Source of the DNA: Puniceicoccaceae bacterium 5H
Lineage (GTDB): Bacteria; Verrucomicrobiota; Verrucomicrobiia; Opitutales; Oceanipulchritudinaceae
Direction: 5' to 3'
DNA length: 64,000 nucleotides
Assembly: GCA_009772895.1 (NCBI GenBank)
Contig: WOUP01000001.1
Coordinates: forward strand, 124,001-188,000
Shown: piece by piece, positions 8,738 through 17,493 of the stretch
Position numbering within the stretch: position 1 is the first letter of the stretch
Layout of the letters: every line of letters starts with the position of its first letter
The notes under the pieces: generated by a model
What the model was told of the DNA's origin: nothing
Seen by the model: the letters and a program-made list of their open reading frames with translations, nothing else
Database searches by the model: none
Position numbers and translations under genes: made by a program

Positions 8738-9519
8738 TAGCGCTTCAGCTGGTTGACGGTGGACATCATCTCGTCGCTGGTCTGGATGGCCTTGGAATTG
8801 ATTTCATAGGCCCGCTGGGCGACGATCATGCTGACCATTTCTTCGACCACGTTGACGTTGGACATCTCCAGATAGTTCTGGCGCAAGATGCCCATGCCAT
8901 CAGTCCCGGGCGTGCCGACGACGGCGGCGCCGGAGCCCTGGGTTTCCTGGTAAAGGTTGCCGCCGAGGGACTTCAGGCCGTTCGGGTTGCTGAAGCGGGC
9001 GAGCTGGATGGTCGGGCCCGGCACGATGCCGCCCGGTGTTTCAAAGCTCACCTCCCCAGTGGGGGCGATAAAGACGCCGGTCACGTTGGCCGGGACGGCG
9101 CCGATGCCGGTATAGACGAGGCCGTCGTTGTTCACCACCTGGCCAGTCGCATCGATCTTGAAGGAACCGTCGCGGGTGTAGGCGGTGGTGCCGTCGGCCT
9201 TGGTCAGCTGGAAAAAGCCTTCGCCGTCGATGGCCGTATCCCAAGGGTTATCCGTCTGGGTCAGCTGGCCCTGGGAGAAAATCTTGGTAGTCGAGACCGC
9301 GCGGCTACCGTTGCCCACCTCGATGCCTGTGGGGGTGGTGCCGCCGCCGCCTGCATCGCCGCCCTTGGGCGCCTGGCTTTGATACAGCAAGTCCTGAAAC
9401 TCAACCCTCGACCGCTTGTAACCGGTCGAATTCACATTCGCGATATTGTTGGCGATGTTGTTGAGGTTCAGCTGCTGGGCTTCCATGCCCGTCGCACTGG
9501 CGTAGAGGGAAAGGTTCAT
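8737..9519 (-). CDS. flgG: Flagellar distal rod protein FlgG
   Basis: A 260-aa protein of standard FlgG length. The N-terminal signature is LNNIANNIANVNSTGYKRSR, the middle has NPWDTAIDGEGFFQL, and the C-terminus has VEEMVSMIVAQRAYEINSKA. FlgG forms the distal rod. It lies between flgF and flgA in the usual order. Confidence 0.97.
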   Translation of the reverse strand: MNLSLYASATGMEAQQLNLNNIANNIANVNSTGYKRSRVEFQDLLYQSQAPKGGDAGGGGTTPTGIEVGNGSRAVSTTKIFSQGQLTQTDNPWDTAIDGEGFFQLTKADGTTAYTRDGSFKIDATGQVVNNDGLVYTGIGAVPANVTGVFIAPTGEVSFETPGGIVPGPTIQLARFSNPNGLKSLGGNLYQETQGSGAAVVGTPGTDGMGILRQNYLEMSNVNVVEEMVSMIVAQRAYEINSKAIQTSDEMMSTVNQLKR

Positions 9520-9538
9520 CGGATTACCAGGTCAAGGA

Positions 9539-10306
9539 TTAGCGGGTGTCGCCCAGCGTCTGGATCGTTTGCTGCAGACGCTGATCGTAGCTTTGGATGA
9601 TCTTCTGGTGAGTCTCGTAAGCTCGGGAGATGGTGATCAGGTTGACCATTTCCTCGATCGGCTTGACGCCGGCCTCTTCGACGAAGCCCTGCGCAATCTG
9701 GACGTTTTCCTTGGCCAGGGTCGTGGCGCCCGGATCATTGTCCGGATCCACCTTGAACGAGCCGCCGGCCGCGACCAGGTTTTGCGGGTTTTCGAATTGG
9801 GTCAGCTGGATTTGGCCGACCGGTTGCAAGCCTTGGGAAATCGTACCGTCCGCCGCGACCTTCATCGGTCCGAGCGTGGGGTCCAGCTCGATTGGGCCGC
9901 TGTCACCCAGGACGAGGGAGCCGTTGCTGGTCACGAGGTAGTTCTCCGGACTGATGTGAAACTCGCCGTTGCGCGTGTACATCGTCTCACCATCAGGGGC
10001 CTCGATGCCGAAGAAGCCTTCGCCAGTGATGGCGAGATCGTTCGGATTATCGGTCGAGCGGATCTCACCGCCGGTGAAGTTGCGGCTCTGATGGTAGGTG
10101 GGGGAGCGACCGTCCACGGAGTCTGCCAGCAGTTCGGAGTTGGTCGAGCCGGGCATCTTGCCTGCCAGGGTGGCATCGAAGGAACCTTGCAAAGGCTTGT
10201 ATCCCGCGACCTGGGCTGCTGCCAGGTTGTGGGACACCGCTTGCTGCCATTGCTCCAGGCCGTGCATCGCGGCTGCACTTTGCGCCATTCCTATGTTCAT
10301 GCCCAC
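9539..10306 (-). CDS. flgF: Flagellar proximal rod protein FlgF
   Basis: A 255-aa rod protein of the FlgF/FlgG family. It shows HGLEQWQQAVSHNLAAAQVA at the N-terminus, where the usual NN of the family motif is relaxed, then NPNDLAITGEGFFGIEAPDG and a C-terminus with PIEEMVNLITISRAYETHQK. It is the first gene of the visible rod-to-flaF operon. The 128 bases upstream separate it from the formyltransferase gene and probably hold the operon promoter, although none could be identified with confidence. Confidence 0.92.
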   Translation of the reverse strand: MGMNIGMAQSAAAMHGLEQWQQAVSHNLAAAQVAGYKPLQGSFDATLAGKMPGSTNSELLADSVDGRSPTYHQSRNFTGGEIRSTDNPNDLAITGEGFFGIEAPDGETMYTRNGEFHISPENYLVTSNGSLVLGDSGPIELDPTLGPMKVAADGTISQGLQPVGQIQLTQFENPQNLVAAGGSFKVDPDNDPGATTLAKENVQIAQGFVEEAGVKPIEEMVNLITISRAYETHQKIIQSYDQRLQQTIQTLGDTR

Positions 10307-10434
10307 GAATAAGCAGGCATGATGCCGTATGTTGTAAGTTGCTAATTAATAGCGTAATAAGTTTTTATCCGTGCTTCTGCCATTCGCTGCGGAAAGGCTT
10401 TCCCTACCTCTGGTGGAAGTCTTTTCCGCGTCGA

Positions 10435-11316
10435 CTAAAGCAGGGGGAGCCCCTCGGGCAACGCCTCGAGTGGACCTTCGACGCTCTTCAGCTTCAGGTA
10501 GGTGTCCCCGATGCGGACGAGCACGCGGTCTTCATAGACGAGCACGACCGAGCGGTCCGCATATTGGTCCCGCTTCGACCGCAGATAGCTGTTTTCGACC
10601 CATTCCACATCGCGCACGGTAAAACGGTGGCCGTTCGCCTCGAAGAAGGCAGGGCGGTTGGGGGTACTGAAGGCGCGAATGCGGCGGTAAATTGCTTCAG
10701 AATCTTCTCTGAAATCGATGCACTGGTCTTCCTCCGTCGCGACATAGTAGACCAAGGGTAGATAGGGCGGGTCAGGCACGACCTGATCTGGATCCAGCGG
10801 TTCGAATGCTCGGCGCATGGCCAGTTCGAACGCGTCTGCTTCTGCTCGGAAGCAGAGTTGGTAAAGCAGGGGAGCCTCGAGGTCGGGCGAATACGAGATG
10901 CGGATGCGGGCGATAACCGGCCCGGTGTCCACACCGTCATCCATCAGGTGGCAGCTGGCACCGCAATCCCTACCATACAACAGCGCGCCATTGATCGGGT
11001 GGGGGCCCTTGAGGTCCGGCAAATGCGACGGATGCAGATTGACGAAGATCCGGTGGGCACAGGTCTCTTGCAGGCGTGTAACGGGCAGGATGTAGGGACA
11101 GCCGTTGGAAACGACCACGTCACAATCGGACCGTGTGATGAGGTCCATCAACTGCCGTTTGCTGCGGAAAGGCTGATAAGGGACTTCCTCGGCACTCAAC
11201 GCGCGCTCCAGATATGATCCCTCGGCGGCGGCAACTTCGACGGTAAGCCCCAGCTCACGCATCCTCCTCCAGGTATACGTTCGGTTGCCGATGAGGAGGT
11301 AGCGCGCGCTTTCCAT
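10435..11316 (-). CDS. Methionyl-tRNA-formyltransferase-like sugar/amine formyltransferase
   Basis: A 293-aa protein whose central part is a formyl transferase domain. The catalytic Asn-His-Asp triad is visible as N93/H95 in FVNLHPSHLPDLKG and D130 in HLMDDGVDTGPVIA. It lacks the length and typical start of Fmt and carries a different C-terminal region. Enzymes of this type formylate amino sugars (for example on 3- or 4-amino groups) with formyltetrahydrofolate. It is the last gene of an operon that begins with a flagellin-like protein, so a role in building a formylated flagellin glycan is inferred. Housekeeping Fmt activity is less likely given the neighbours. Confidence 0.8.
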   Translation of the reverse strand: MESARYLLIGNRTYTWRRMRELGLTVEVAAAEGSYLERALSAEEVPYQPFRSKRQLMDLITRSDCDVVVSNGCPYILPVTRLQETCAHRIFVNLHPSHLPDLKGPHPINGALLYGRDCGASCHLMDDGVDTGPVIARIRISYSPDLEAPLLYQLCFRAEADAFELAMRRAFEPLDPDQVVPDPPYLPLVYYVATEEDQCIDFREDSEAIYRRIRAFSTPNRPAFFEANGHRFTVRDVEWVENSYLRSKRDQYADRSVVLVYEDRVLVRIGDTYLKLKSVEGPLEALPEGLPLL

Positions 11317-11325
11317 AGTACGAGC

Positions 11326-11979
11326 TTACAGTGCGGCCTGCGCAGGCGTTACGATCCCTTGCGGGGCATGGACGGTCGCGCCTGCGGGGAGGTGATGAGT
11401 CACGACCGCCCCCGGAGCGATGGCGCAGCTCGTGCCAATGCGCTTCTTGTCCGCTACGGTGGCGTTGATGCCCACGCGGGTGCCATCACCTACGGTGACG
11501 CTCGCACCCACCGCGGCCATGGAATCCAGCCAGCAGTTGTCGCCGACAAAAGAGTGGTGCCCGATCAGCACGTTGTTCCACACAAACACGTTTTTGCCGA
11601 GGCGGGCGCCCGGCTGGATCGCCTGGTGCTCAAGGATCAGGCAGTTGCTGCCAAAAGACAGGATCGACGGGATGCCGGAGCGTGAGCTGATATAGCTGAC
11701 CGGCTCATATCCCGCAGCCTCGACCAGCGCCAGCTTGCTTGCGCGTAGCTGGTTGTGCTCCTGCGGCCCCAGGGCCACAAAGATACGGTGTTCCTCTGCG
11801 CTGAATGTCTGCTGTGCCTCCTCCCATGCTACCACCGGGCGCCCGAGGAAGGACGTTTCCCGCAGGAACTCCCCGTCCACCACGAAGGCAGCAATTTCAT
11901 AGGGAGAATCCGACTTGAAGTAGTAGGAGACGACGTCGGCCACATTGCCGGCGCCGAACACAAGCAGGCGTTTGCTCAT
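11326..11979 (-). CDS. NeuD/PglD-like sugar O/N-acetyltransferase
   Basis: A 217-aa protein. The N-terminus is a small Rossmann-like domain (KRLLVFGAGNVADVVSYYF). From about residue 110 a left-handed beta-helix of hexapeptide repeats follows (CLILEHQAIQPGARLGKNVF, then GDGTRVGINATVADKKRIG). This architecture is that of the PglD/NeuD/PerB sugar acetyltransferases, which acetylate 4-amino sugars or sialic-acid-like sugars. It overlaps the upstream ligase gene by 4 bases and is followed after 9 bases by the formyltransferase gene. A sugar-modifying role is likely; the substrate is unknown. Confidence 0.8.
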   Translation of the reverse strand: MSKRLLVFGAGNVADVVSYYFKSDSPYEIAAFVVDGEFLRETSFLGRPVVAWEEAQQTFSAEEHRIFVALGPQEHNQLRASKLALVEAAGYEPVSYISSRSGIPSILSFGSNCLILEHQAIQPGARLGKNVFVWNNVLIGHHSFVGDNCWLDSMAAVGASVTVGDGTRVGINATVADKKRIGTSCAIAPGAVVTHHLPAGATVHAPQGIVTPAQAAL

Positions 11980-13532
11980 AGGGTCATCGCAGAGAGTTGG
12001 TGTCGATCCACCTTACCGTCCACATTCTTCGGCAGGGGTGAAAGTGAAATGATCTGGTGCGGCAGCATGTAGCTGGGCAAGCGGCAACGCAGGGCCGTCA
12101 GCATCACCTGATCGTCGAAGTCCTTCGCATTGACATAGGCGGCGATGCGGCCTTGCCCGTTGGGGTCGCGGTGGTAGACGACGCAGCATTCGGAGATGCC
12201 TTCGAGGGCACCCAGTGCCGCTTCGATTTCTTCCAGCTCGATGCGGTGGCCTTCGTGCTGGATCTGGTTATCCTTGCGGCCCAGAAACACGTAGTAGCCG
12301 GTCTCCGGGTCCTGGCGCACGAGGTCGCCGGTCCGGTACAGGGTTTCGCGGTAGTTCAGGCGCCAGGGATTGCGGATAAAGGCCCGATCAGTGCGGTCTG
12401 GGTCGCGATAGTAGCCCAGCCCAAGCCCCGGGCCGCTGATGCAGAGCTCGCCAATGCCGCCTTCGGGAACCTGCTGCCTTACTTCGTCGACCACATAGCC
12501 TTGAAAGTTTTCGCCCAGGTGGCCCAGCGGCAGGGGCTTTTCATCCACCAGATCGCGCTGCTTCAAAGTGTAGGCAGCGGCTATGCTGGTGGTCTCGCAC
12601 ATGCCGTAGACATTGATCAGTTGGATGCCGGCGCCCAGATGACGGGCCAGCTGGCGCAACGGCGCCTTGGGGAAGGTTTCTCCGCCAAATGCGACGGTGC
12701 CCAGGCCCCGCAGATCACCCGGACGCAGTGCCCGCAGCCGCAACAGGTAGATGAGCAACGAGGGTACGGAGAACCAGATGGTGCAACCCAGTTCGTTGAT
12801 AGCGTCGACGAGTTCGCGTGGCTGCGTCTGGATTTCGCGGCTGAAGGGGATCATGGCGGCGCCGTTGAAGAGGCTGCCGAAAAAGTCGAAGACTGCGTTG
12901 TCGTAGGCCAGCGGGTTCAGGTTGGTGAACACGTCGTCCGGCCCGATCAGAAAGCGCTCACGGACCCAGTTGCTGAAGTTGAGCACGTTGTCGTGCGTGG
13001 CGATCGAAGCCTTGGGATAGCCGGCGGATCCAGACGTAAACATCAGGTAGGCCGGATGCTGGCCTGTGATGGCAGGCGTCTCGATCAGCGCGTCACTGGG
13101 GTAGGCCATCACCTCCGTTTGCAGCAGCGGATCCTCAAAGCACTCGAGGCGGCAGCCCACCTGTTGCGCCAGGCTACCGGCCCGGGTCAGGTTGGGCTGG
13201 GCGGCGAGGATCAGGCGGGGCTCCACTTGCTGAAGCATGCGCAAGACGCGGGCGTCAGGGCTGCTCAGGTCGACGTTGGCATAGATGACGCCCACGCTCA
13301 TCGCGCCGAGCATGGCGGCAAAGGCGTCGAAGGACTGGTTGTGGAAAATGCAAAGCACGTCTCCGGCGGTCATTCCGCGGGAGAGGAGGAGGCGTGCGAA
13401 CTGGCGCGCACGCATCAGCAATTGGCGGTACGTGAAAGTATGTCCGGTAGGGTAGCGCAGCGCGATGCGGTCCGCGTGCTGTTCGGCGACGGCAGCGAAT
13501 TTCAGGCCCAGGTTATATTGATAGCTATGCAT
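11976..13532 (-). CDS. Adenylate-forming ligase (amino-acid/acyl activating, DltA/NRPS A-domain type)
   Basis: A 518-aa ANL-superfamily enzyme. The phosphate loop is TSGSAGYPK (residues 166-174), later motifs are VYGMCETT and YRTGDLV, and the catalytic lysine region is KNVDGKVDRHQL at the very end. The layout is that of a stand-alone NRPS adenylation domain or D-alanine ligase. No carrier-protein domain is fused, and no small acyl-carrier gene was found in the operon, so it must load a carrier in trans or transfer to another acceptor. It overlaps the upstream FemAB-like gene by 8 bases and the downstream acetyltransferase gene by 4, so all are surely cotranscribed. Confidence 0.85.
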   Translation of the reverse strand: MHSYQYNLGLKFAAVAEQHADRIALRYPTGHTFTYRQLLMRARQFARLLLSRGMTAGDVLCIFHNQSFDAFAAMLGAMSVGVIYANVDLSSPDARVLRMLQQVEPRLILAAQPNLTRAGSLAQQVGCRLECFEDPLLQTEVMAYPSDALIETPAITGQHPAYLMFTSGSAGYPKASIATHDNVLNFSNWVRERFLIGPDDVFTNLNPLAYDNAVFDFFGSLFNGAAMIPFSREIQTQPRELVDAINELGCTIWFSVPSLLIYLLRLRALRPGDLRGLGTVAFGGETFPKAPLRQLARHLGAGIQLINVYGMCETTSIAAAYTLKQRDLVDEKPLPLGHLGENFQGYVVDEVRQQVPEGGIGELCISGPGLGLGYYRDPDRTDRAFIRNPWRLNYRETLYRTGDLVRQDPETGYYVFLGRKDNQIQHEGHRIELEEIEAALGALEGISECCVVYHRDPNGQGRIAAYVNAKDFDDQVMLTALRCRLPSYMLPHQIISLSPLPKNVDGKVDRHQLSAMTL

Positions 13533-14487
13533 GGACAGGTGCGGGCTGAGAGTTCTTGACTAGGCTTGGATCCCGATAGGCGGGAAAGAAGCCACTCTCT
13601 AGGGCATCGGCACTATTTTGCCAAAGTTGATAGCGGGGGCGATGAAGAATTTTACCGACAAGGTATGTGGGGCGAGAAAAACTGGCCCAACCCTGTTTGA
13701 AGCGCGCCAGACCATCTTCTGGATCATCACGGAAGCCCGCACCGCCGCCGAGGTTGAGGTAACGATAGCCTTTGCGGGCGTATTGGTTGATGATCGTGGC
13801 AAAGAGAGCGAACGAGGCCTTGGACGCATAACCCTCGGCGTTATAGGCGCCCAGATGGTAGTGCGTATCCCCTTCGGCGTCGGCCATCAGGATCATGCCG
13901 ACAATCTGGCCACTCGCGTGGCTGCGCGCCGCAAAGGCCCGGCAGCCCGGCAGTGAAAGCAGGACGGAAAAACTGGCGCGCGAAAAACGTGTCAGTCCTC
14001 CGATTTCGTGGCGCTGAATCAAGATGTCATAGAGCGCACACCAGTCATCCAGGTAGTCACATGGTATTGAAAGCTCTTCCACGTGCACAGCCTTGGCGGC
14101 CGCTTTGGCATAGCGCCGGTGATGGCTGCTGAAGTGGCGAGTCGGCTCTGCTTGGAGGTCCACCAGGTGGTGTTGCTTGAAGGGGCGGCAGAGGTCGGAA
14201 AAGGTGCTGCTCAGCTGCTCTGGTGTGGTGTCAGCCAGCGGATCCACTACCGCGACGAGGCTGGTATAGCTTTCGCCGAGGTTCGCGAGGTCGGTGCTGA
14301 GGTATTGCCACTTGCGTAGCGACAACAGGGGGTAGGGCGCCATCAAATCCCAACCGAGCGCCTGCCATTGGCGAGCCAGCAAATAACCGCCCGCGCGCGG
14401 TAGATCCACCGGGTGCATCCACTCCCCGAAACTCTGGGCGTAGCCAGAGCTGCGGTAGAGATGGGGCGGATAGGAGGTGGCAGACAT
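13525..14487 (-). CDS. FemAB/GNAT-like aminoacyl- or acyltransferase
   Basis: A 320-aa protein resembling the FemAB-type GNAT fold. It has FSSHHRRYAKAAAKAVHVEE after a basic stretch, a central IVGMILMADAEGDTHYHLGA strand pair and a C-terminal YLNLGGGAGFRDDPEDGLAR followed by FKQGW, the usual FemAB ending. Such enzymes transfer aminoacyl or acyl groups, in classical cases from aminoacyl-tRNA to lipid II. Paired here with an adenylating ligase, it could use the activated acyl group. It begins 4 bases after the stop of the flagellin-like gene. The specific reaction is unknown. Confidence 0.7.
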   Translation of the reverse strand: MSATSYPPHLYRSSGYAQSFGEWMHPVDLPRAGGYLLARQWQALGWDLMAPYPLLSLRKWQYLSTDLANLGESYTSLVAVVDPLADTTPEQLSSTFSDLCRPFKQHHLVDLQAEPTRHFSSHHRRYAKAAAKAVHVEELSIPCDYLDDWCALYDILIQRHEIGGLTRFSRASFSVLLSLPGCRAFAARSHASGQIVGMILMADAEGDTHYHLGAYNAEGYASKASFALFATIINQYARKGYRYLNLGGGAGFRDDPEDGLARFKQGWASFSRPTYLVGKILHRPRYQLWQNSADALESGFFPAYRDPSLVKNSQPAPVHA

Positions 14488-14491
14488 CGAC

Positions 14492-16069
14492 CTAGTAGTT
14501 CATGACACTGGACGACAGATTGGCACTCGCGGTGCCGGCGGAGCCGAGCGTCGACAGCATTTGGGTGGCCGTAGCGTTCAGTTGTGAGGTTGCCGAGCCG
14601 CTGCCGTTGATCGCGCCGAAGATACTACTGTTGCCGCCCGCCGAGCCCAACAGGCCGAGCACGCTGGAAGAACCGCCCGCTGCGCCGAGCATGGCCGCGG
14701 CTCCGGCTCCGGCGCCCGTGCCGCTGGAGACGCCCTGCTGCAATTGCACGACTTCGGTCACTTGAGACTGAGCGTCCTCAAACACCTGCTTTTGTTCTGA
14801 GAGCACTTCGAGGGCTGAGTCAATCTTGGCGATGTAGTCCTGGAAGTCGAAATCGCGCTTGTATTGATCGGCGGCGGTGTAGTTGAAGGTTGCGTGCAGC
14901 GTCTTTTCGTCGTTCGGACCGTAACCGTTGTTTTCAAAGGTGAAGCGTACGCCCGTGCCCAGGTCGATGTCATGCTCGCCGTCACCAGTCAGGTCGATTC
15001 CTCCCACGCGGCTCTTGAGCATGCCGTCGGCATCGTAAAGCTCTACCACCGACTTCTCACCCTTATAGATGACCTTCATATTGTAGACGCCGGTGTCGAG
15101 TTCGGCCTTGTCGGTGTCGATGCCGTTCGTCTCGATGTCGAGCAGGTTGATGGCCGGGCCGGTATAATCGCGGGTGCCCTTGAAATTCCACTCCACGGAA
15201 CTGGTTTGGTTGGCAGCCTCTTCTCCGTCCTGCAATTCGTGAAAATAGACCTTCTGGTAATCGAGGTTGGCGTAGAGGGAGACGGGGCCGTCGTTCTCGT
15301 AGTCCCACTTGTCGTAAGACTGGAGCAGTTGCAGCTTGTCGATGGTCAGTTCGATACCCGAGTCGAGGGTGACCTTTTCCTGGCCGGAGCCGCTCAAATC
15401 TACACCTTCCTTGGTTTCGAGCAGCTTGCCGAATTGGTCGCGCAGCTCAATGGAAGAGCCCGGTCCTTCGTAAATGATCTCGAGCTTATAGGTGCCGTCC
15501 TCGAGTTCCGGCAAAAAATCGGTGCGTTCGACTGCCTTCGCGTCAGAAATATCAAGCCCGCGCAGCCCTGAACCCTGATTGCGGACCAACGTCGCCACAT
15601 CGTAGCCGACGGTCACTTTTGCCCCGGATGGCCGTTTGATCAGGTCCAGGGAGTCCTCGCCCGACAGATTCAGGCTGTTGACGTTGAGGTCGATTTTGCT
15701 CGAGCCCGTGTTGAGCACGATGTCGCGGCCATCAAAAAGTGCTTTTTCGTTGAAGGTCGTGGCACCGACCACCTGCTCGAAACCCGTGGTCAATGACCGC
15801 AGTGCCCCGTAGTACTCGTCGTATTTGTAGTCCGAGAGGCCGCCTTTGGCTCCGGCCACCGCATATTCCCGCATGGACTGCAGGTTGTATTCGAGGTCTT
15901 CGATTCGGCCAATGGCACCCAGGATCAGTGACAGCGACTCGTTGGCGCTGCTGGTGACGATCCGCTTCTCCCGCGCGGACTCGGCGGACGTCGTTTCCGT
16001 GGATCGCGTTTTGGTAAACGCCATCGGGTCGATGAATTCTCGGATCTGCGTTGAGCTGAGTCGCTCCAT
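14492..16069 (-). CDS. Atypical flagellin-like protein with a duplicated beta domain and Gly/Ser/Ala-rich tail
   Basis: A 525-aa protein with a partial flagellin plan. Residues ~45-118 match a flagellin D1 segment (RIEDLEYNLQSMREYAVAGA, then TTFNEKALFDG). Two copies of a beta module follow: ~191-273 (GTYKLEIIYEGPGSSIELRD) and ~325-397 (GVYNMKVIYKGEKSVVELYD), each continuing into a GVDLSGSG/GIDLTGDG turn. A C-terminal D1-like helix spans ~403-445. The conserved D0 ends of true flagellins are missing; instead there is a charged N-terminus and an ~80-residue Gly/Ala/Ser/Leu tail. It heads an operon with four modification-type enzymes. It may be a minor filament, cap or secreted flagellin-like protein. 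No good ribosome-binding site is visible. Confidence 0.65.
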   Translation of the reverse strand: MERLSSTQIREFIDPMAFTKTRSTETTSAESAREKRIVTSSANESLSLILGAIGRIEDLEYNLQSMREYAVAGAKGGLSDYKYDEYYGALRSLTTGFEQVVGATTFNEKALFDGRDIVLNTGSSKIDLNVNSLNLSGEDSLDLIKRPSGAKVTVGYDVATLVRNQGSGLRGLDISDAKAVERTDFLPELEDGTYKLEIIYEGPGSSIELRDQFGKLLETKEGVDLSGSGQEKVTLDSGIELTIDKLQLLQSYDKWDYENDGPVSLYANLDYQKVYFHELQDGEEAANQTSSVEWNFKGTRDYTGPAINLLDIETNGIDTDKAELDTGVYNMKVIYKGEKSVVELYDADGMLKSRVGGIDLTGDGEHDIDLGTGVRFTFENNGYGPNDEKTLHATFNYTAADQYKRDFDFQDYIAKIDSALEVLSEQKQVFEDAQSQVTEVVQLQQGVSSGTGAGAGAAAMLGAAGGSSSVLGLLGSAGGNSSIFGAINGSGSATSQLNATATQMLSTLGSAGTASANLSSSVMNY

Positions 16070-16165
16070 AGCGGGTAAGTTTTTCCGGTTATAGAAGTCG
16101 ACTGAAAGATAAGCATGCTTAGTGCCTTTTGCGCTGTTTACGGCGTAAGATGTTTATCTATAGCA

Positions 16166-16196
16166 AAAAGGGCAGACCAAAACGGTCTGCCCTTTT
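16166..16196 (-). terminator. Rho-independent terminator after flagellin 1
   Basis: A perfect 13-bp stem (AAAAGGGCAGACC paired with GGTCTGCCCTTTT) with a 5-base loop, 33 bases beyond the stop of the flagellin gene at 16229. The A-run on the plus strand gives the U-tract for minus-strand transcripts. It separates the flagellins from the flagellin-like gene. Confidence 0.9.
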
Positions 16197-16228
16197 CAAA
16201 TGGAGGAGACGGAATCTCCGCCGCGTCC

Positions 16229-17302
16229 TTAACCCACGAGGCTGAGGACCGACTGTTGGCTTTGCGAGGCCAGCGACAGCGAGGAGATACCGAGCTGTTG
16301 GCTGGTTTGCAGGGCCAGCAAGTTGGCGCCTTCTTCGTTCAGGTCGGCGAGGACCAGCTTGTCGGCACCTTCTTCCAAGGTGTTGATCAGGTCGTTGGTG
16401 AAGTCCTGGCGCAGCGACACGATGTTCACGTTCTGTGACAGTTGCTTCGCATTGTTCACCAGAGCCTGGTCGAAGGCCTCGAGGTCTTGCACCATCTGCT
16501 TCAGGTTGCCCTGATAGTTGTCGGCGTCGACGAAGCTCAGCGAGCCACCCGTGCCGTCCGCGTTCTGCGCGGCGCTGGCGGAGCCGGTGATGTCGGCCGA
16601 ACGGATACCCACGACAGCCGCATTGGCAGAGCCGGTGCCGGCGGAGGCGAGACCGGAGCTATCCGCATTCAGCGTGATGGCGTAGGTCTGGGAAACCGTG
16701 GCGGTGCCGACGGTGCGGGCGCCGGTGATGTCGGAGTTGTTCGCGATTTCACCGTTGGTGTCCGTCGTGACGCCGGCGGTGGAACCTTGAACGTTGACCC
16801 CGGTGATATCCAGCGTGGAGCCGCCGAAGTTTTCGTTGAACTGCACCGTCATCGTTTCGGTGCCGCCCGTGGTGCGGTCCGATTGCGAGGACTGGAGAAG
16901 GTTCACACCCTTGTAGGAGGCGTCGGCCGCGAACTGGTTCAACTGGACCATCAGTTCGTTGAACTGCTTGCCGGAGTTGGCGCGGTCGTTGGAGTCGGAA
17001 GAAGCGAGGGCTTCGTCCACAACACCCTTCATGGCGGAGACGATACCGCGCATGGCGGTGATGCCGTTGTCAGCCGCATTCAGCGTGCTGACCGCCTGGC
17101 CCATGCCGTCGAGGCGGGCTTCCAGCTGGGTGGCGCGGTCGTTCAGGTTGGACGAAGCAAAGAAGTTCGTCGGGTTGTCGATCGCGGAATTGACCTTCTT
17201 ACCCGTCGAAAGACGTTCCTGGACGGTGGTAAGAGTCTTGTTCGTCTGCTGGAGAGACGCGAGATTGGACCGCATACCTGCGGACAGCGTAATGTTGCTC
17301 AT
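16229..17302 (-). CDS. Flagellin 1
   Basis: A 357-aa flagellin. The N-terminal D0/D1 is MSNITLSAGMRSNLASLQQT, then GKKVNSAIDNPTNFFASSNL. The short variable middle (~150-255) is rich in Thr/Ser/Gly, and the C-terminal helix ends ISSLSLASQSQQSVLSLVG. The chosen ATG has a strong AGAAAGGTAG ribosome-binding site; a longer reading frame from 17356 lacks one. The termini, with the DNPTNFF motif and a QSVLSL end, resemble alphaproteobacterial flagellins. It is one of three tandem paralogues of equal length. A hairpin at 17344-17370 lies in its leader. The Ser/Thr-rich middle is a plausible glycosylation zone. Confidence 0.97.
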   Translation of the reverse strand: MSNITLSAGMRSNLASLQQTNKTLTTVQERLSTGKKVNSAIDNPTNFFASSNLNDRATQLEARLDGMGQAVSTLNAADNGITAMRGIVSAMKGVVDEALASSDSNDRANSGKQFNELMVQLNQFAADASYKGVNLLQSSQSDRTTGGTETMTVQFNENFGGSTLDITGVNVQGSTAGVTTDTNGEIANNSDITGARTVGTATVSQTYAITLNADSSGLASAGTGSANAAVVGIRSADITGSASAAQNADGTGGSLSFVDADNYQGNLKQMVQDLEAFDQALVNNAKQLSQNVNIVSLRQDFTNDLINTLEEGADKLVLADLNEEGANLLALQTSQQLGISSLSLASQSQQSVLSLVG

Positions 17303-17343
17303 GATACTACCTTTCTGGTGGTTTAGTGGTTTTGGCGGCTTCT

Positions 17344-17370
17344 GCCGCATCAGCATTTCTTGCTGACGGC
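17344..17370 (-). promoter_or_regulatory. Leader hairpin upstream of flagellin 1
   Basis: On the minus strand GCCG-TCAGCA pairs with TGCTGA-(TG)-CGGC around an AGAAA loop, a 10-bp stem with a two-base bulge. Its 3' end is 41 bases before the ATG at 17302. The flagellin 2 leader has an unrelated hairpin at exactly the same distance. It is a candidate target for FlbT-type post-transcriptional control. Placement within the transcript is assumed, since no promoter was mapped. Confidence 0.5.
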
Positions 17371-17440
17371 TTATAAGTCGGATGCCCTAGGCGCGGTTGA
17401 GGGAAATTTTTTCGTTTTTGCAAAAAAGTTTCTGCGCACA

Positions 17441-17471
17441 AAAAAAGCGCCCCGGGTGGGGGCGCTTTTTT
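17441..17471 (-). terminator. Terminator after flagellin 2
   Basis: AAAAAAGCGCCCC pairs with GGGGCGCTTTTTT around a short GGTG-type loop, 23 bases past the stop at 17494. A-runs and T-runs flank both sides, so it could work in both directions. Confidence 0.9.
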
Positions 17472-17493
17472 ATCTGGGTCGCTATCCGTGAGA

